The position numbers and the translations under genes are program-made. A DNA stretch of 64,000 bases from Pestalotiopsis fici W106-1 (lineage: Eukaryota > Ascomycota > Sordariomycetes > Amphisphaeriales > Sporocadaceae): NCBI RefSeq assembly GCF_000516985.1, contig NW_006917098.1, positions 1,302,001 to 1,366,000 of the forward strand. Direction: 5' to 3'. The notes beneath the pieces were generated by a model. That model ran no database searches. It saw only the letters and a program-made list of their open reading frames with translations, and was not told the DNA's origin. Shown here one piece after another: positions 48,255-57,839 of the stretch (position 1 is its first letter; each line of letters begins with the position of its first letter).

Positions 48255-50271
48255 TTAGTTCTTGGGTGGAATGATTGGTAGGCGTAAAAAGTTTACACAA
48301 CCCGGACCAAAATGCAGATGGTTCAAACCACGAAGGTCACTAGGTGATCTGCCAGGATAGACATTTGAGCAAAGATTCGGATGTAGAAATGGGTGACTAA
48401 CCTATCATCTGGGTCTGTATGCATGAAAAGTCCACTTCCGTCCGTGTCCTTGGAGCTAATTTCAAACGAGAGTTTGCTGCCAGCGGTCACAACTAAATTT
48501 GTTGGCCAAAGCTCCACGTCGACGGAATATATCTCGCCGCAGACGACCGGTAGTACATCGGCTGAGGTGTAATCTCGATGTGGTTGCCATGGCCGATGGT
48601 GAGGGTGTCGCGGGTTCGTTTGGCGCAGAGCAAGACGCAGGGAACCTTTTGTGGCCGGGACGCCCTCACCTCCAGATCCAGTGTACAATATCTCTTTCCC
48701 ATCGGGAGCAAAATGCCGAAGACTGACAAAGAGGTCCATGCCAGATGGCGCGGTCTCCGACGTTCCTTGACTAATAGATACGTTCAAGTGTGCCACAATA
48801 TGACCTGCCCGAGAATCAGAATGCTGCGTACATTAAGTTGAGTGTTGACGAAACTAGAACACTTGGACCCGAAGACTGCCCAAATCAAAGTGAAAGAAGG
48901 TTTCCACTGTTTACATACCAGTGATTTCAAGCTCCTGGGAAAATGGCTCGGTGTCGAATGATATGGCCGTCTTGCCATCTCCAAAAGCCTCATAGCTTAG
49001 ATCTGTGCTCCTAGTAGCATCGGGCTTGCGAAATTGGAGGTTGTTATCCTCGGTCAGAAAGAAATCCGTGTACTCTGTCCTGGACAAAGGCCACTCGTCC
49101 TCGTCCCTTTGTAGAAAAGTGGCCTCAGCGATCGGATCATTGAATCCGACATTGCCTTTTCGGATGACCATATTGATAGCAGGAATCTTGCCTCTTTCTG
49201 CCCATCCGAGACTATCTTTCCCCTTCAAGAAAGCGTCGAGAAAGCTCTTTTGAATTTCGACTGCCTCGGGTGAATAGAAAGGCAGATCATGACGTCCTAC
49301 GATGAATCTGAGGTACTTGAATTCCGAGCTGGCTAGGGTAAAAGCCCGTACATTGCCCCTAAGGTGTAGCAGGATGCCACCCCAATTGGCAACACTGAGC
49401 AGAGGCACTTGGATATCTTCCAATCGAAAATTTGTTTTCGTAAAGAATTCGTTATCCCGATACTTGAAGGCATGGTACGCGGCGGGGTTTGTGGCGCGAT
49501 TGGCTGCGAGTTCCTCTGGGGACAAATCTCCGTCAATGGTATCAGGGCCCCAATTCCGAGAAGCGCGGCCGGGCAAACCATACTGATTCGGAGCGATTTG
49601 GCGGGCATACCAGATCTGGAAGAATGTGTTTGAGAGTATCCCACCGTGTCGGCATGCTTCGCTGTACATGTCCGAGAACCCTTCCCACGGAACAATGGCA
49701 GCCAATCCTCGAGGCTTCCGGGCCGCTACTGGCCATTGCATGCCAGCGTAATAACTTATACCAAGTAGGCCAACTTTGCCGCTGGACCAAGGTTGATCGG
49801 CCGCCCATTCGATCAAGTCGCAAAAGGCATTGACGGTGGTCTTGGACAAAAAGTCGAGAACCCCCGGTGATTGTCCGATCCCTGGCTCGTCGGCTCGTAC
49901 GACAACATATCCTTGAGCTGTCCAATACCCAGGAGTTGGCGTTTCCCAAGCTGAGTGTTCGGTCTGATGTTCTTCAGGTAATTCGGCAAAACTTTTTGGA
50001 TTGAATCTGTCCACACAACGGTCAGCAGCAGTCTCTCTGGCAAGTAAGAATCGGACGATATCACCCACACTGAATATGGAACGTCTTTTCCATATGGCCC
50101 CAGCGTAGCAATCACTGGGTATTTCCGACTGGAGTCGACGTCCTTGGGTCGATATACGTTGCAGCGCAAGACGCCACCTGATTGCAGGGGAACAGAGACA
50201 TTTTGTTCAAAAATATAGGAATATGAAGCTGAATCAATGGTGGAAATATCTCGGTATTGAGACGTGGACAT
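48255..50271 (-). CDS. CocE/NonD-family hydrolase (peptidase S15-like), copy 2, non-secreted
   Basis: Four exons: 50271-50069, 50006-48919, 48804-48402 and 48348-48255. The introns are 62, 114 and 53 bp (donors GTGGGT, GTATGT, GTTAGT). The junctions restore DVPYSV|FNPKSFAEL, ELEITG|HIVAHLNV and DPDDR|SPSDLRG, giving 595 residues ending LPIIPPKN. There is no signal peptide, so it is probably cytosolic. The hydrolase core shows 'VPLQSGGVLRCNVYRP', 'ATLGPYGKDVPYS', 'GYVVVRADEPGIGQSPG', nucleophile elbow GLLGISYYAGMQW (Ser near 152) and 'AIVPWEGFSDMYSEACRHGGI'. The C-terminal beta domain is present. Four exons against none in copy 1, together with weak sequence similarity, argue against a recent tandem duplication. 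It is divergent from the regulator gene, with 576 bp between the starts. Likely reaction: hydrolysis of an ester, amide or N-terminal peptide bond; substrate unknown. Confidence 0.9.
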
Positions 50272-50847
50272 GTTTGTGAAGTTGGTATTTAGGTGGTTAA
50301 AGCCTTTGTCAATTTCATGAATTCCTCTTCGATGTCTTGGAAATGAGTCCTGAAATTGACTGGATTATGCTGCTCTATGTATCTTGTGATAGAAGAGAGG
50401 ACCTAGCTGCCTTTACTTGACACAGCTTCACACAGGCAAACCCTGCGGAGTATAACCATATTCCCCTTCTCCGTACTACTACCTCGGCATTTTACATTTA
50501 TTAAATTCAACGGGAAATCCATATCTCCGGTCTAATATACCGAGTGTCGGAATATTGACAATATCGTGGGCGGCAAAGCTCCGTCTCCGTTACTATGCGC
50601 AGTTACCCTGAGGGACCTCGGGACTCCGTCCTCTGTAGTGCTACCCTAGCGGAAGCCCCACCATAATGGACTTACCAGCTGGCACTGGAGTGGGTGGTGG
50701 CGAGTGGCCCACTGTAGCACCAGGGGCGGGGCCATTTAGTGGTGGCCAGTTGCTGCCATTACACTGGCATCCAGTCAACAACTGCCAGATAGTAAGCATC
50801 AATGAACTACCTTGACTGTTCACCTTCGGTCAAGGGCCAGCATAAGC
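50272..50847. promoter_or_regulatory. divergent promoter, CocE-like copy 2 / Zn(II)2Cys6 regulator
   Basis: The 576 bp holds three forward TCTCCG cores (50468-50473, 50524-50529, 50584-50589), where about 0.3 would be expected by chance on both strands. Two of the surrounding 9-mers, TTCTCCGTA and TATCTCCGG, recur exactly in the dioxygenase promoter (54889-54897, 54968-54976). A CGG-N9-CCG inverted pair (CGGTCTAATATACCG, starting at 50528) and CGGAG/CTCCG half-sites also fit Zn(II)2Cys6 binding. Whether the adjacent regulator binds here is inference. Confidence 0.45.
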
Positions 50848-52906
50848 ATGCGAACTTCCCAGAGACGATCATTGGCTTGTGTAGGTACGTCTCAATTGAA
50901 ATCAAACATCCGTGTTGCGACTCATCGGCTCTGACCATGTTCCAGAATGTACAAAGAGGAAAGTCAAGTGCGACAAGCAGGTGCCCTGTTCGCGATGTAG
51001 CCGGCTACAACTGCAGTGTTACCGAGAAAAGGTCCGCCTAAAAAGGAGTGTTCTTCAGCACGAGAGTCAGATCGATTTCTTGAATGAAATCATCACTGAT
51101 CTTGAGACCTCGGCGCAGCAACTCGTCCTGAGCACCACCATTGGCAAACTGAAAGCACGTGTGCAACTTTTACAGTTTGGAGACGAGCAAATCAGCCAGG
51201 GGTCCAGAGAGGGTACGCCAATCGCACCCGTGTCAGAGACTTTGCCCGCCCAGACCCATGAGCCCGAGAGCAATCCGCGGGCTGTTCACCATGAAGGTGA
51301 TCCCTCGCTCATCACTGCCCTGGAACACCTGGCTTGGGGCAGAGTCTCTCGGAACTGTTTTCCCCACCGAACATGTCGATGCGAACACAGAAAACTCGCA
51401 TTACCAGGCGTGCATATCTCACAAGAGATGGGGCTTCCATTCGTCCCGGACAACCAGGATGCGCGAAGCTTGATTCAATTTCATCTACAACACCTTGCGT
51501 GGCATCACAATTGCCTCCATGGGCCAACATTCTCAGAACAATGCGAAAACTTCTGGATATCGGGCGTGGTCGATCATCCGCTATGGCTGGCCCTTTATTT
51601 CTCGGTTTTGAGCGCCACCGTGTTTGCAATCCAGAATAGTCAAAAGTCCAAGAACCTGGTCGAGCTTGGAGACGACCTACCCCAGGCGCAGGAACTCTTC
51701 TCAAGCATGACCAATGTCCTGTTTCGGTTTCAATTTCTCAGCGACCTGAACATATACTCGGCACAAGCGATTGCGATATCAACCGAGGTAGCCCACAATC
51801 TGGGGCAAAGCCAACTCAACGCCACCTTGTTCAATGCCGCCGTGAGAATTGCCGAATGTCTAGGGCTGCATAGAATTGAGGATACGGCGGAGGAAGATTG
51901 GGCGACCAAAGCAGAACGTGAAACTGGAAAGAGGGTCTGGTGCCAAGTAACTATTCAAGATCATTTCGCCATCCCCTTTACCGAATCGTATACAATATCC
52001 CCAGGTCACGTCTCGACAACTTTTCCATCAAATGCGGATGACCATGATCTCATAGATCAGCCGGAAAATGTACCGACGGTCAGCAGTTATGTACGAGTAC
52101 TCTCCAAGATGGCGTCTTTGATGCCCGAGATGCTCGATGGCCTCGGTCCCGCCAAGAACGCCCGACCTCTCCAGGAGCAATATATGCATATCTTGAGCAT
52201 CGACCGGCGCATGAGGGAGACTGTCAAGACATTTCCTTCTTTCTTCCTACGACAAGACTCGGAGAAGGAGATACATTTTCCATGGCTTGGAGTCGCAAGA
52301 AAAAGTCTCGCGATTACGGCTGCCGAAAAGATCATCATGATTCATAGACCATTTCTTTTCAGGTCATTCCAAATGCCACTATACGCATTTACCCGAAAAA
52401 CGTGTACGGCAGCTGCTACGACTATTTTGCGGGAACATGAAGCACTAGTTGTGGCCGATGATCTCTCCATCTGGACACATACGGCGTTTTGCATCACAGC
52501 AGCTGTCATACTCTGCTTTGAAATCTACCACGGGTCTGAAACGGACCCAACATCGGCGGACATCCACAGAGTGAACGTTTTAGCTACTCGAAGTCGCCTA
52601 GTCACCAGAACGAGCGATCTCCTGGCACAGCGCGGAGTTGTCCTTATCGACTCACTGCTGGAACAGCGCCAGAACAATGCGATTGCAGCTGGTGCCTCTA
52701 TGGTCGACTTTGACTACATTGCGGCGGCTCTGTATCCCATGAATGATGGACAGGCCCAAAAGCACGGTATCACCGCAAACGAAGCTACCGCAGCAGATGC
52801 TGGCCAGTCTGGAGATTTTCTCGCAGATCATGGATACATTGATGCTGGATTCGACTCATGGTTCAACGAAATGTTTCTCGATACCAATATCTACTTTGAT
52901 TCATAG
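50848..52906 (+). CDS. Zn(II)2Cys6 transcription factor with fungal-specific regulatory domain
   Basis: Two exons, 50848-50884 and 50946-52906, flank a 61-bp intron (donor GTACGT, acceptor TTCCAG). Only splicing completes the zinc cluster: exon 1 supplies MRTSQRRSLACV and exon 2 the rest. The cluster is C11-X2-C14-X6-C21-X5-C27-X2-C30-X6-C37, the canonical binuclear spacing, followed by basic residues and a heptad-like region (about 45-95) that would dimerise. The middle region has the fungal_trans signature ('TETGKRVWCQVTIQDHFAIP', then 'SYTISPGHVSTTFPSNADDHD'). The protein is 665 residues, a usual length. It is divergent from CocE-like copy 2 and flanked by the dioxygenase pair, so it is the natural candidate for a local pathway regulator. 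Its target genes and inducer are not known. Confidence 0.93.
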
Positions 52907-53295
52907 CTACCCTTGAGATAGACCCTTTGGAATATTGAGCAGCCGACATTTTGCATAAGCCAGGCACAATTACGCACTCCGTCAGGATGGCATGATGGCC
53001 CACCTGGTAAACCTTTCTGCGACCAATAACAACAGTCAACCTTCTCATGTGCTTGAGTTACTGAATGGTTTTCATCTTCTCTTCCGTCTGACCTTTTCAC
53101 TAGCCAGGTAAGACGCCGTCATGAAAAGAAATCATTGTGCAGCAATGAGTTGTTCACGTTAAAATACGATTTCAAGACATTACATTTTGCATTTCTATTT
53201 GATCTCTGACTGTAACTTTCTAGGAGAGTCATTCAAGTTCGTCTCTAGCATTTATTTGTTACAACCTTTTTCCCCATCCAATCGCCCTCCTCAGC
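52907..53295. other. convergent 3' region, regulator / dioxygenase 1
   Basis: 389 bp holds the 3' flanks of the regulator gene (plus) and the minus-strand dioxygenase. Nothing coding is seen. Confidence 0.5.
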
Positions 53296-54685
53296 TCAAG
53301 CTTGCGCCCGCACGAAACCTGTCGCGTTTACGCCGGGATAGTCACGGAAAGGCTTGGGCGGCTCTCCACTAGTCATGGTGCATTGCCAGAGCAGGCGCTG
53401 CTTGTCCTTGGCATCGTGCTGCTCGAGCTGGCCGGTGATGCTGTGCATGACGCCGCGGTTGTGGAAGATGACGAGGTCGCCCTCAATCCAGCGGTGTGCG
53501 TAAATGTGCTTGGCCGCGTAGATCTTCTTTTGCATGTTGTAGACAATCTTGCGAACCTCCTCCACGTCGTCAATGACGGTCTCCTCGCCTGTCTGCGGGT
53601 TGCGCGTCGTGAGTTTGTATACGCAGCAGCCGTGAACCTGTAGGAAGGGTCGGGAGGGGTTGAGGGGGTTCTTCCAGACCATCTTTCTCAACTATTAGCA
53701 TGGCACATTCGGATGAAACTGTACATGGCAAAACTTACAGGGTGCTCTGCCACTTTGTCCCACTGCCACTCCGAGACTTGGTCAACAGGGACCTCGCGGC
53801 CAAGAGTAGGGATAGTCAGGCCGTCCTCGGACGACTTGCACTGTCTGATGTACTCATAGGCTTGCGGGGCGTATGTTACTGTTGTGTTGAGAGCGAATTC
53901 TTGCTCTTCGGGCGTCAAGAGATCGAAAGCACGGGCACCTGAGAAGACTAAAAGAGAGTCAGCAGGGGCAATTCAGAGAGCAAAGACTGCAGCTCTCAAT
54001 CTTTGACTTACAGGCCGTGGCGCCAGCGCCAATCTCCTTCTCTCCGTCTGGAAACTTGATCTTCTGGTCCGGGATCTTGGGGATCTGGATCGAGTGCAAG
54101 ACTGTCACCTCGCCGGGCAATCTCTCATAGAAGGGTGTGTCCATGTGCCACCGGTAGGGTCTTGTGAAACCGCTGTCTAGCTCCTCCTTTTCCAGAGGAG
54201 TCTCGTGGAACAAGGTGTGGTCCTAGAACATTGTCAATCAAACTTGCAATTCAACATATTGGAATTAGTATCCTACTCACCAGGTGGATGACCTCCAATT
54301 CCGGAATGCCCTCGTAGTTCTGAAACTTGCCGGATCCAATGATACCAACCTGCGGCGCCTTGGGGATACGACCGGCCTTGTAGGCCGAGAGAATGTTTCT
54401 CGGGTCGCTGACGGCCTTTTCTCCGGCCGAGTGGATGCCAATGGCGGAATCGTCAAAGATCTTGGCGAGCTCGGGCAGCACCGTTGGGTCGACGCCCTTT
54501 TGTCCGCGAATGACAATGACCTGGTTCTCAAAGAGGGCCTGACGGAGCACGTCCTTGTCCTGGGCGGTCAGACGCTCCAGGTCCAGAATGGGCATGTCGC
54601 TAGGGAGCTTGATCTCGGCGCCAATGGCCGTGTCTTGTCGGACGTCGGGGCCGAAGACCTCGAAGCTCAAACCCTGGGAAGACAT
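53296..54685 (-). CDS. Fe(II)/2-oxoglutarate dioxygenase, TauD/XanA-like, altered substrate pocket
   Basis: Four exons: 54685-54281, 54222-54012, 53947-53739 and 53682-53296. The introns are 58, 64 and 56 bp (donors GTGAGT, GTAAGT, GTAAGT). Junctions read EVIHL|DHTLFHET, GATAF|FSGARAF and AEHP|MVWKNP, giving 403 residues; an alternative acceptor 9 bp earlier would add LRK. I chose MSSQGLS as start over an in-frame ATG at 54724, which would lie in the leader. Iron ligands are visible: WHMD (His near 161, Asp near 163) and the distal His in HNRGVMHS (near 355), with the double-stranded beta-helix strands between. The match is to the xanthine-dioxygenase branch of the TauD family. However, PQVQVIG of the neighbour is PQVGIIG here, and the QCN motif is QCT, so the substrate probably differs. 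It shares a divergent promoter with the xanA-like gene. Confidence 0.9.
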
Positions 54686-54805
54686 TTTGCTTGAGAAGTA
54701 TATGAATATGAAAGCTGAATTCAATGGTGGAATAGAAATCTGCAGCTCATCTCAAATCCCTTTGACTGTCTCTTCAAGGCATTATTATAATCGAGCCTTC
54801 AAGAC

Positions 54806-54822
54806 CCACAGCGGGTGAGTTG
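54806..54822 (-). promoter_or_regulatory. 17-bp promoter element, copy facing dioxygenase 1
   Basis: Read on the minus strand this is CAACTCACCCGCTGTGG, identical to the copy at 55134-55150. It begins about 121 bp upstream of the dioxygenase 1 start codon and points toward it. The flanking bases differ, so identity is confined to 17 bases, as expected of a conserved binding site rather than a recent duplication. Confidence 0.6.
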
Positions 54823-55133
54823 GACATCTCATCCGTGCCAACTTTTGAGTCTCTGCCGGCCCCGTTTGCGAGATCTCGGCACAGACGATTCTCCGTAGTC
54901 AATTGAAATGCTAATGCAGTAATTTTACAAGCAGTCTGTTACAAATCATTGGACAGGAGTGGTCAACTATCTCCGGGAAATGTGGATAAGCGGACGAGCT
55001 GGAAGACTCACCCGACGCTTGGCCACTTACTAGAGCAAGTCTGGACTTTTGGCATAGCCCCAGTAAATATCATGGGCCAATCATGACTAGGATTTTAGTC
55101 TATACCTACCGAGCTGGGCTCGGTTGAGCTGCA

Positions 55134-55150
55134 CAACTCACCCGCTGTGG
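55134..55150 (+). promoter_or_regulatory. 17-bp promoter element, copy facing the xanA-like gene
   Basis: CAACTCACCCGCTGTGG on the plus strand, ending 106 bp before the xanA-like start codon and pointing toward it. A GATAAG site lies just downstream at 55154-55159. Confidence 0.6.
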
Positions 55151-55255
55151 ACCGATAAGATTCACTATATGTATTTGAGGTTGCAAGAATGTCAATCAGG
55201 CTGTACATCTGCTCTGTTACTATCCAATACTAGTTCTACCAACATACCTTACAAA

Positions 55256-56447
55256 ATGGCTTCCGAATCTTTTAGCTGCCAACCTATCGCCCGTCCGGCT
55301 GGATCGGACATTGATTTCGGTGCTGAAGTCACTGGACTTGACCTTGAGAACTTGACTGGTATGTGGCAGCATGTTGACAAGAATTGCGAAGAGAGTGAAA
55401 CTGAAGTATAGATTACTAGATGACGATTTCGACAAGCTGCGCGGCGCTCTTTACGAGAACCAAGTTGTAGTCATCCGCAACCAAAAGCAACTCACACCAA
55501 AGGCACAATACAGTCTCACACGGAGATTTGATCCCGAGACGGACATTTACAGCCACGGAAAATCCATCGACAAGCGCAGCGTCTTGCACGCCGACTTGAA
55601 AACCATTCCCCACCAACCACAAGTCCAGGTCATTGGCCACGGCTTTGTCAAGTCCTTTGAGGGTCTTGAGAACATTCAGCTCAAGCACCCGCACCACAAG
55701 ACCTTCCACAAGCACCCTATTTCTCCTGAAAAGGATGCAGACTTTACCCACTTTTACCGGTGGCACATTGACTCGGCCATGTACGACCTGGACCCCCCAA
55801 TGGTGACTTCCCTGCTGGCCGTATCCGTACCCGGCGGGCGGAGACAGACTCTGCTGTACGACGACGGCACCGGCGCGCAAATGGACGTGCCCCTCGGCAC
55901 CACGGCCTTTTTCAGCGGCTACCGGCTCTACGATCTCTTGTCCGACGACGAAAAGGAGTTTGTACGCGGCAGCAAGGTCGAGTACGCGGCACACCCGTAT
56001 ATTTGGATGAGCAAGGCCAAGGCGCGGTCCAACGGGCTGGGCCTCTTCTCCGACGGCCTCGAGCTGCCCGAGGACCAGCTCCCCGCCGTCGAGGGCGACA
56101 AGGTGCGCGTGTACCCCATGGCGTGGCGGAACCCCGTCACGGGCAAGCTGGCCGTCATGGTGTACCCGACGCCGATCCGGCGCATCCACCTGGCCGACGG
56201 CACGGTGCTCGAGGATCTGGCCGAGGTGCGCGAGCTCGTGTACAAGCTGCAGCGCCGGGCCATTGACCCGCACCTCGTCTACCCGCACGACTGGAAAGAG
56301 GGCGATCTGGTGCTTTTCAACAACCACGGTGTGATGCACTCCATTGTCGGCTCGTTCGGGGAGGGCGAGACGAGGATATTCCGTCAGTGTAATATGGCCG
56401 CCAGCCGGCCACCGCAGGGTCCACTCGTCGAGACTGTACAATCATAA
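55256..56447 (+). CDS. xanA: XanA-like Fe(II)/2-oxoglutarate-dependent xanthine dioxygenase
   Basis: Two exons, 55256-55358 and 55420-56447, flank a 61-bp intron (donor GTATGT, acceptor TACTAG). The junction reads DLENLT|DDDFDKLRG, giving 376 residues. The enzyme would convert xanthine to urate in the cytosol using Fe(II), O2 and 2-oxoglutarate, a fungal alternative to xanthine dehydrogenase. Iron ligands are H150 and D152 (RWHIDS) and H341 (HGVMHS). Positions reported for A. nidulans XanA, as I recall them (H149, D151, H340; Q99, Q101, K122, E137, Q356, N358), all match here with an offset of one: Q100, Q102, K123, E138, Q357, N359. 'PHDWKEGDLVLFNNHGVMHS' and 'FRQCNMAAS' are family blocks. 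The exon is GC-rich at third positions, producing a long but spurious antisense frame. The gene is divergent from dioxygenase 1. Confidence 0.92.
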
Positions 56448-56746
56448 ATGAAAAGTAATAATAAACAAAAAGATCTCAAATCGATTTTTATCTAAACATG
56501 TATGAAATTTGGTGAAAAGTGATGTAATCAAATATTTACTGCTATGGGCAAAATGTGAGAAGAGTCGAATTGACAATAGGGCGCAACGTGGGGACTTGTA
56601 GTCAGTGGGGCACATGAAAGTTGACACTTTAAGCATATCAGCATTCCTCATGCAAACCTCTGTTGATGTGCTTCCTTTCTCGTCAATCTCTTTATCCCTT
56701 GACCGAACTCAATCTTCAATTTTCCTAAAGAAAAACAGAATAAATA

Positions 56747-57199
56747 ATGTCTCAACTGGTTGGCCACCCCGGTGAGCTGTCTCTTGCCAAGCTCCTCGCT
56801 ACACTCACCGCGACACTACACCCGGCCCTCTACGTCTTTGCCGTGGTCCGGGACGACGAGTCCAAGCTGCCGCCCTGGTCCAAAGTGCAGATGCTGTTTC
56901 GCGAGGCCGATTCCGAGGGCGTCACGGTGATCCTGACCCAAGAGGACGCCGAGGCTTCTGGGTTGGAGTACTGCTTCCCCTGCCGCAAAATCACCCTCGA
57001 CGTTACGTCCAGTCTCGACGCCGTCGGGTTCATCGCCGTCGTGGCCACCCGGCTGGCTGCCCACGGCATGGGAGTCAATCCTATTAGCGGATTCTATCAC
57101 GATCACCTTTTTGTGCCACAAGGGAGAGAGGAGGACGCCATGAGGATCATTGCGGAACTGGCCGAGGAGAAGAGGAAGGAGACTGGGTTGCAGGGTTGA
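56747..57199 (+). CDS. ACT-domain protein (DUF2241/ACT_7 type)
   Basis: A single exon of 150 residues with start context AATAATGTC. The N-terminal part (LAKLLATLTATLHPALYVFAVV) and the C-terminal beta-alpha-beta part (ITLDVTSSLDAVGFIAVVATRLAAHGMGVNPISGFYHDHLFVP) match small stand-alone ACT proteins found in bacteria and fungi, usually 130-150 residues long. ACT domains bind amino acids or other small ligands. The stand-alone form has no known catalytic role and may sense a metabolite. It is 300 bp downstream of the xanA-like gene, in the same direction, so a metabolic link is possible but unproven. No signal peptide. Confidence 0.85.
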   Translation: MSQLVGHPGELSLAKLLATLTATLHPALYVFAVVRDDESKLPPWSKVQMLFREADSEGVTVILTQEDAEASGLEYCFPCRKITLDVTSSLDAVGFIAVVATRLAAHGMGVNPISGFYHDHLFVPQGREEDAMRIIAELAEEKRKETGLQG

Positions 57200-57839
57200 T
57201 GGGGGATTTTCCCAGATGTTTTAGTTGACAAGCTCATCAGTCAAACTGAACTGTGAATGATTGTCGATCCGGGGTTGTCAGCAAGACTAAAAAAGGAAAT
57301 TCCTCGGTGGGGCCATAGGGCCTGGGATCATATTGAAAAGAAAAAATGTCCGAAGCTTTGAAACGCCATCGACAGAAGAACAATCGACCGCTATTAGACG
57401 GGAGTCGGCACTTGCTGCTCCACCCAGCCATAGGGATCTCTTTGGTCCTGGCATGTTTGGCGAAACAAGATAGGAATAAAAACGGAGAGAACCCAGTCCT
57501 TACAAGTGTGTATATAATTAAGGTAACCAGTCACCAGTCTCTCCTGTCAGACAAGTATCCTTGTTTCCTGACCTGTCGCGGTTCTTTCCCCAGCTAGCGC
57601 ATTCTGAAAAGGGGGGCAAAGACATATCGCAGGCCCCTGCAAATGGAGTCTCGATGACAGGATGTCACCCCACTAGCAGTCCTCAATTACCCGTCAACAA
57701 TGCACAACGATTCAATGCACCGAGTTGGTGACCAACAAATGGAAATGAAAAAGAAAGAAAAGCATGGCGCCAAGTGCTCCCAGGGCAGAATGGACTTCCT
57801 CTGGTATTCCAGTAGTTATTGCACATAGTCTGGTCGCCA
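57200..57839. other. intergenic region before the ankyrin-CorA gene
   Basis: 640 bp; 3' flank of the ACT gene and promoter of the next gene. No coding sequence supported. Confidence 0.5.

Larger units (their letters stand above)
54686..55255. promoter_or_regulatory. shared divergent promoter of the two dioxygenase genes
   Basis: 570 bp separates the two start codons. It contains an exact 17-bp inverted pair (listed separately), a third partial copy ACTCACCCG at 55006-55014, two TCTCCG cores (54890-54895, 54970-54975) and two GATAAG sites (54985-54990, 55154-55159) of the kind bound by AreA/NIT2-type nitrogen regulators. AT-rich TATA-like stretches lie about 90-100 bp before each start (near 54781-54793 and 55161-55174). 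The layout implies joint, nitrogen-responsive control. Confidence 0.55.

Noticed and set aside
55416..56441. 341-codon antisense frame opposite the xanA-like gene
   Set aside because: A shadow caused by strong third-position GC in the real gene; its Val/Leu/His-rich translation has no domain.
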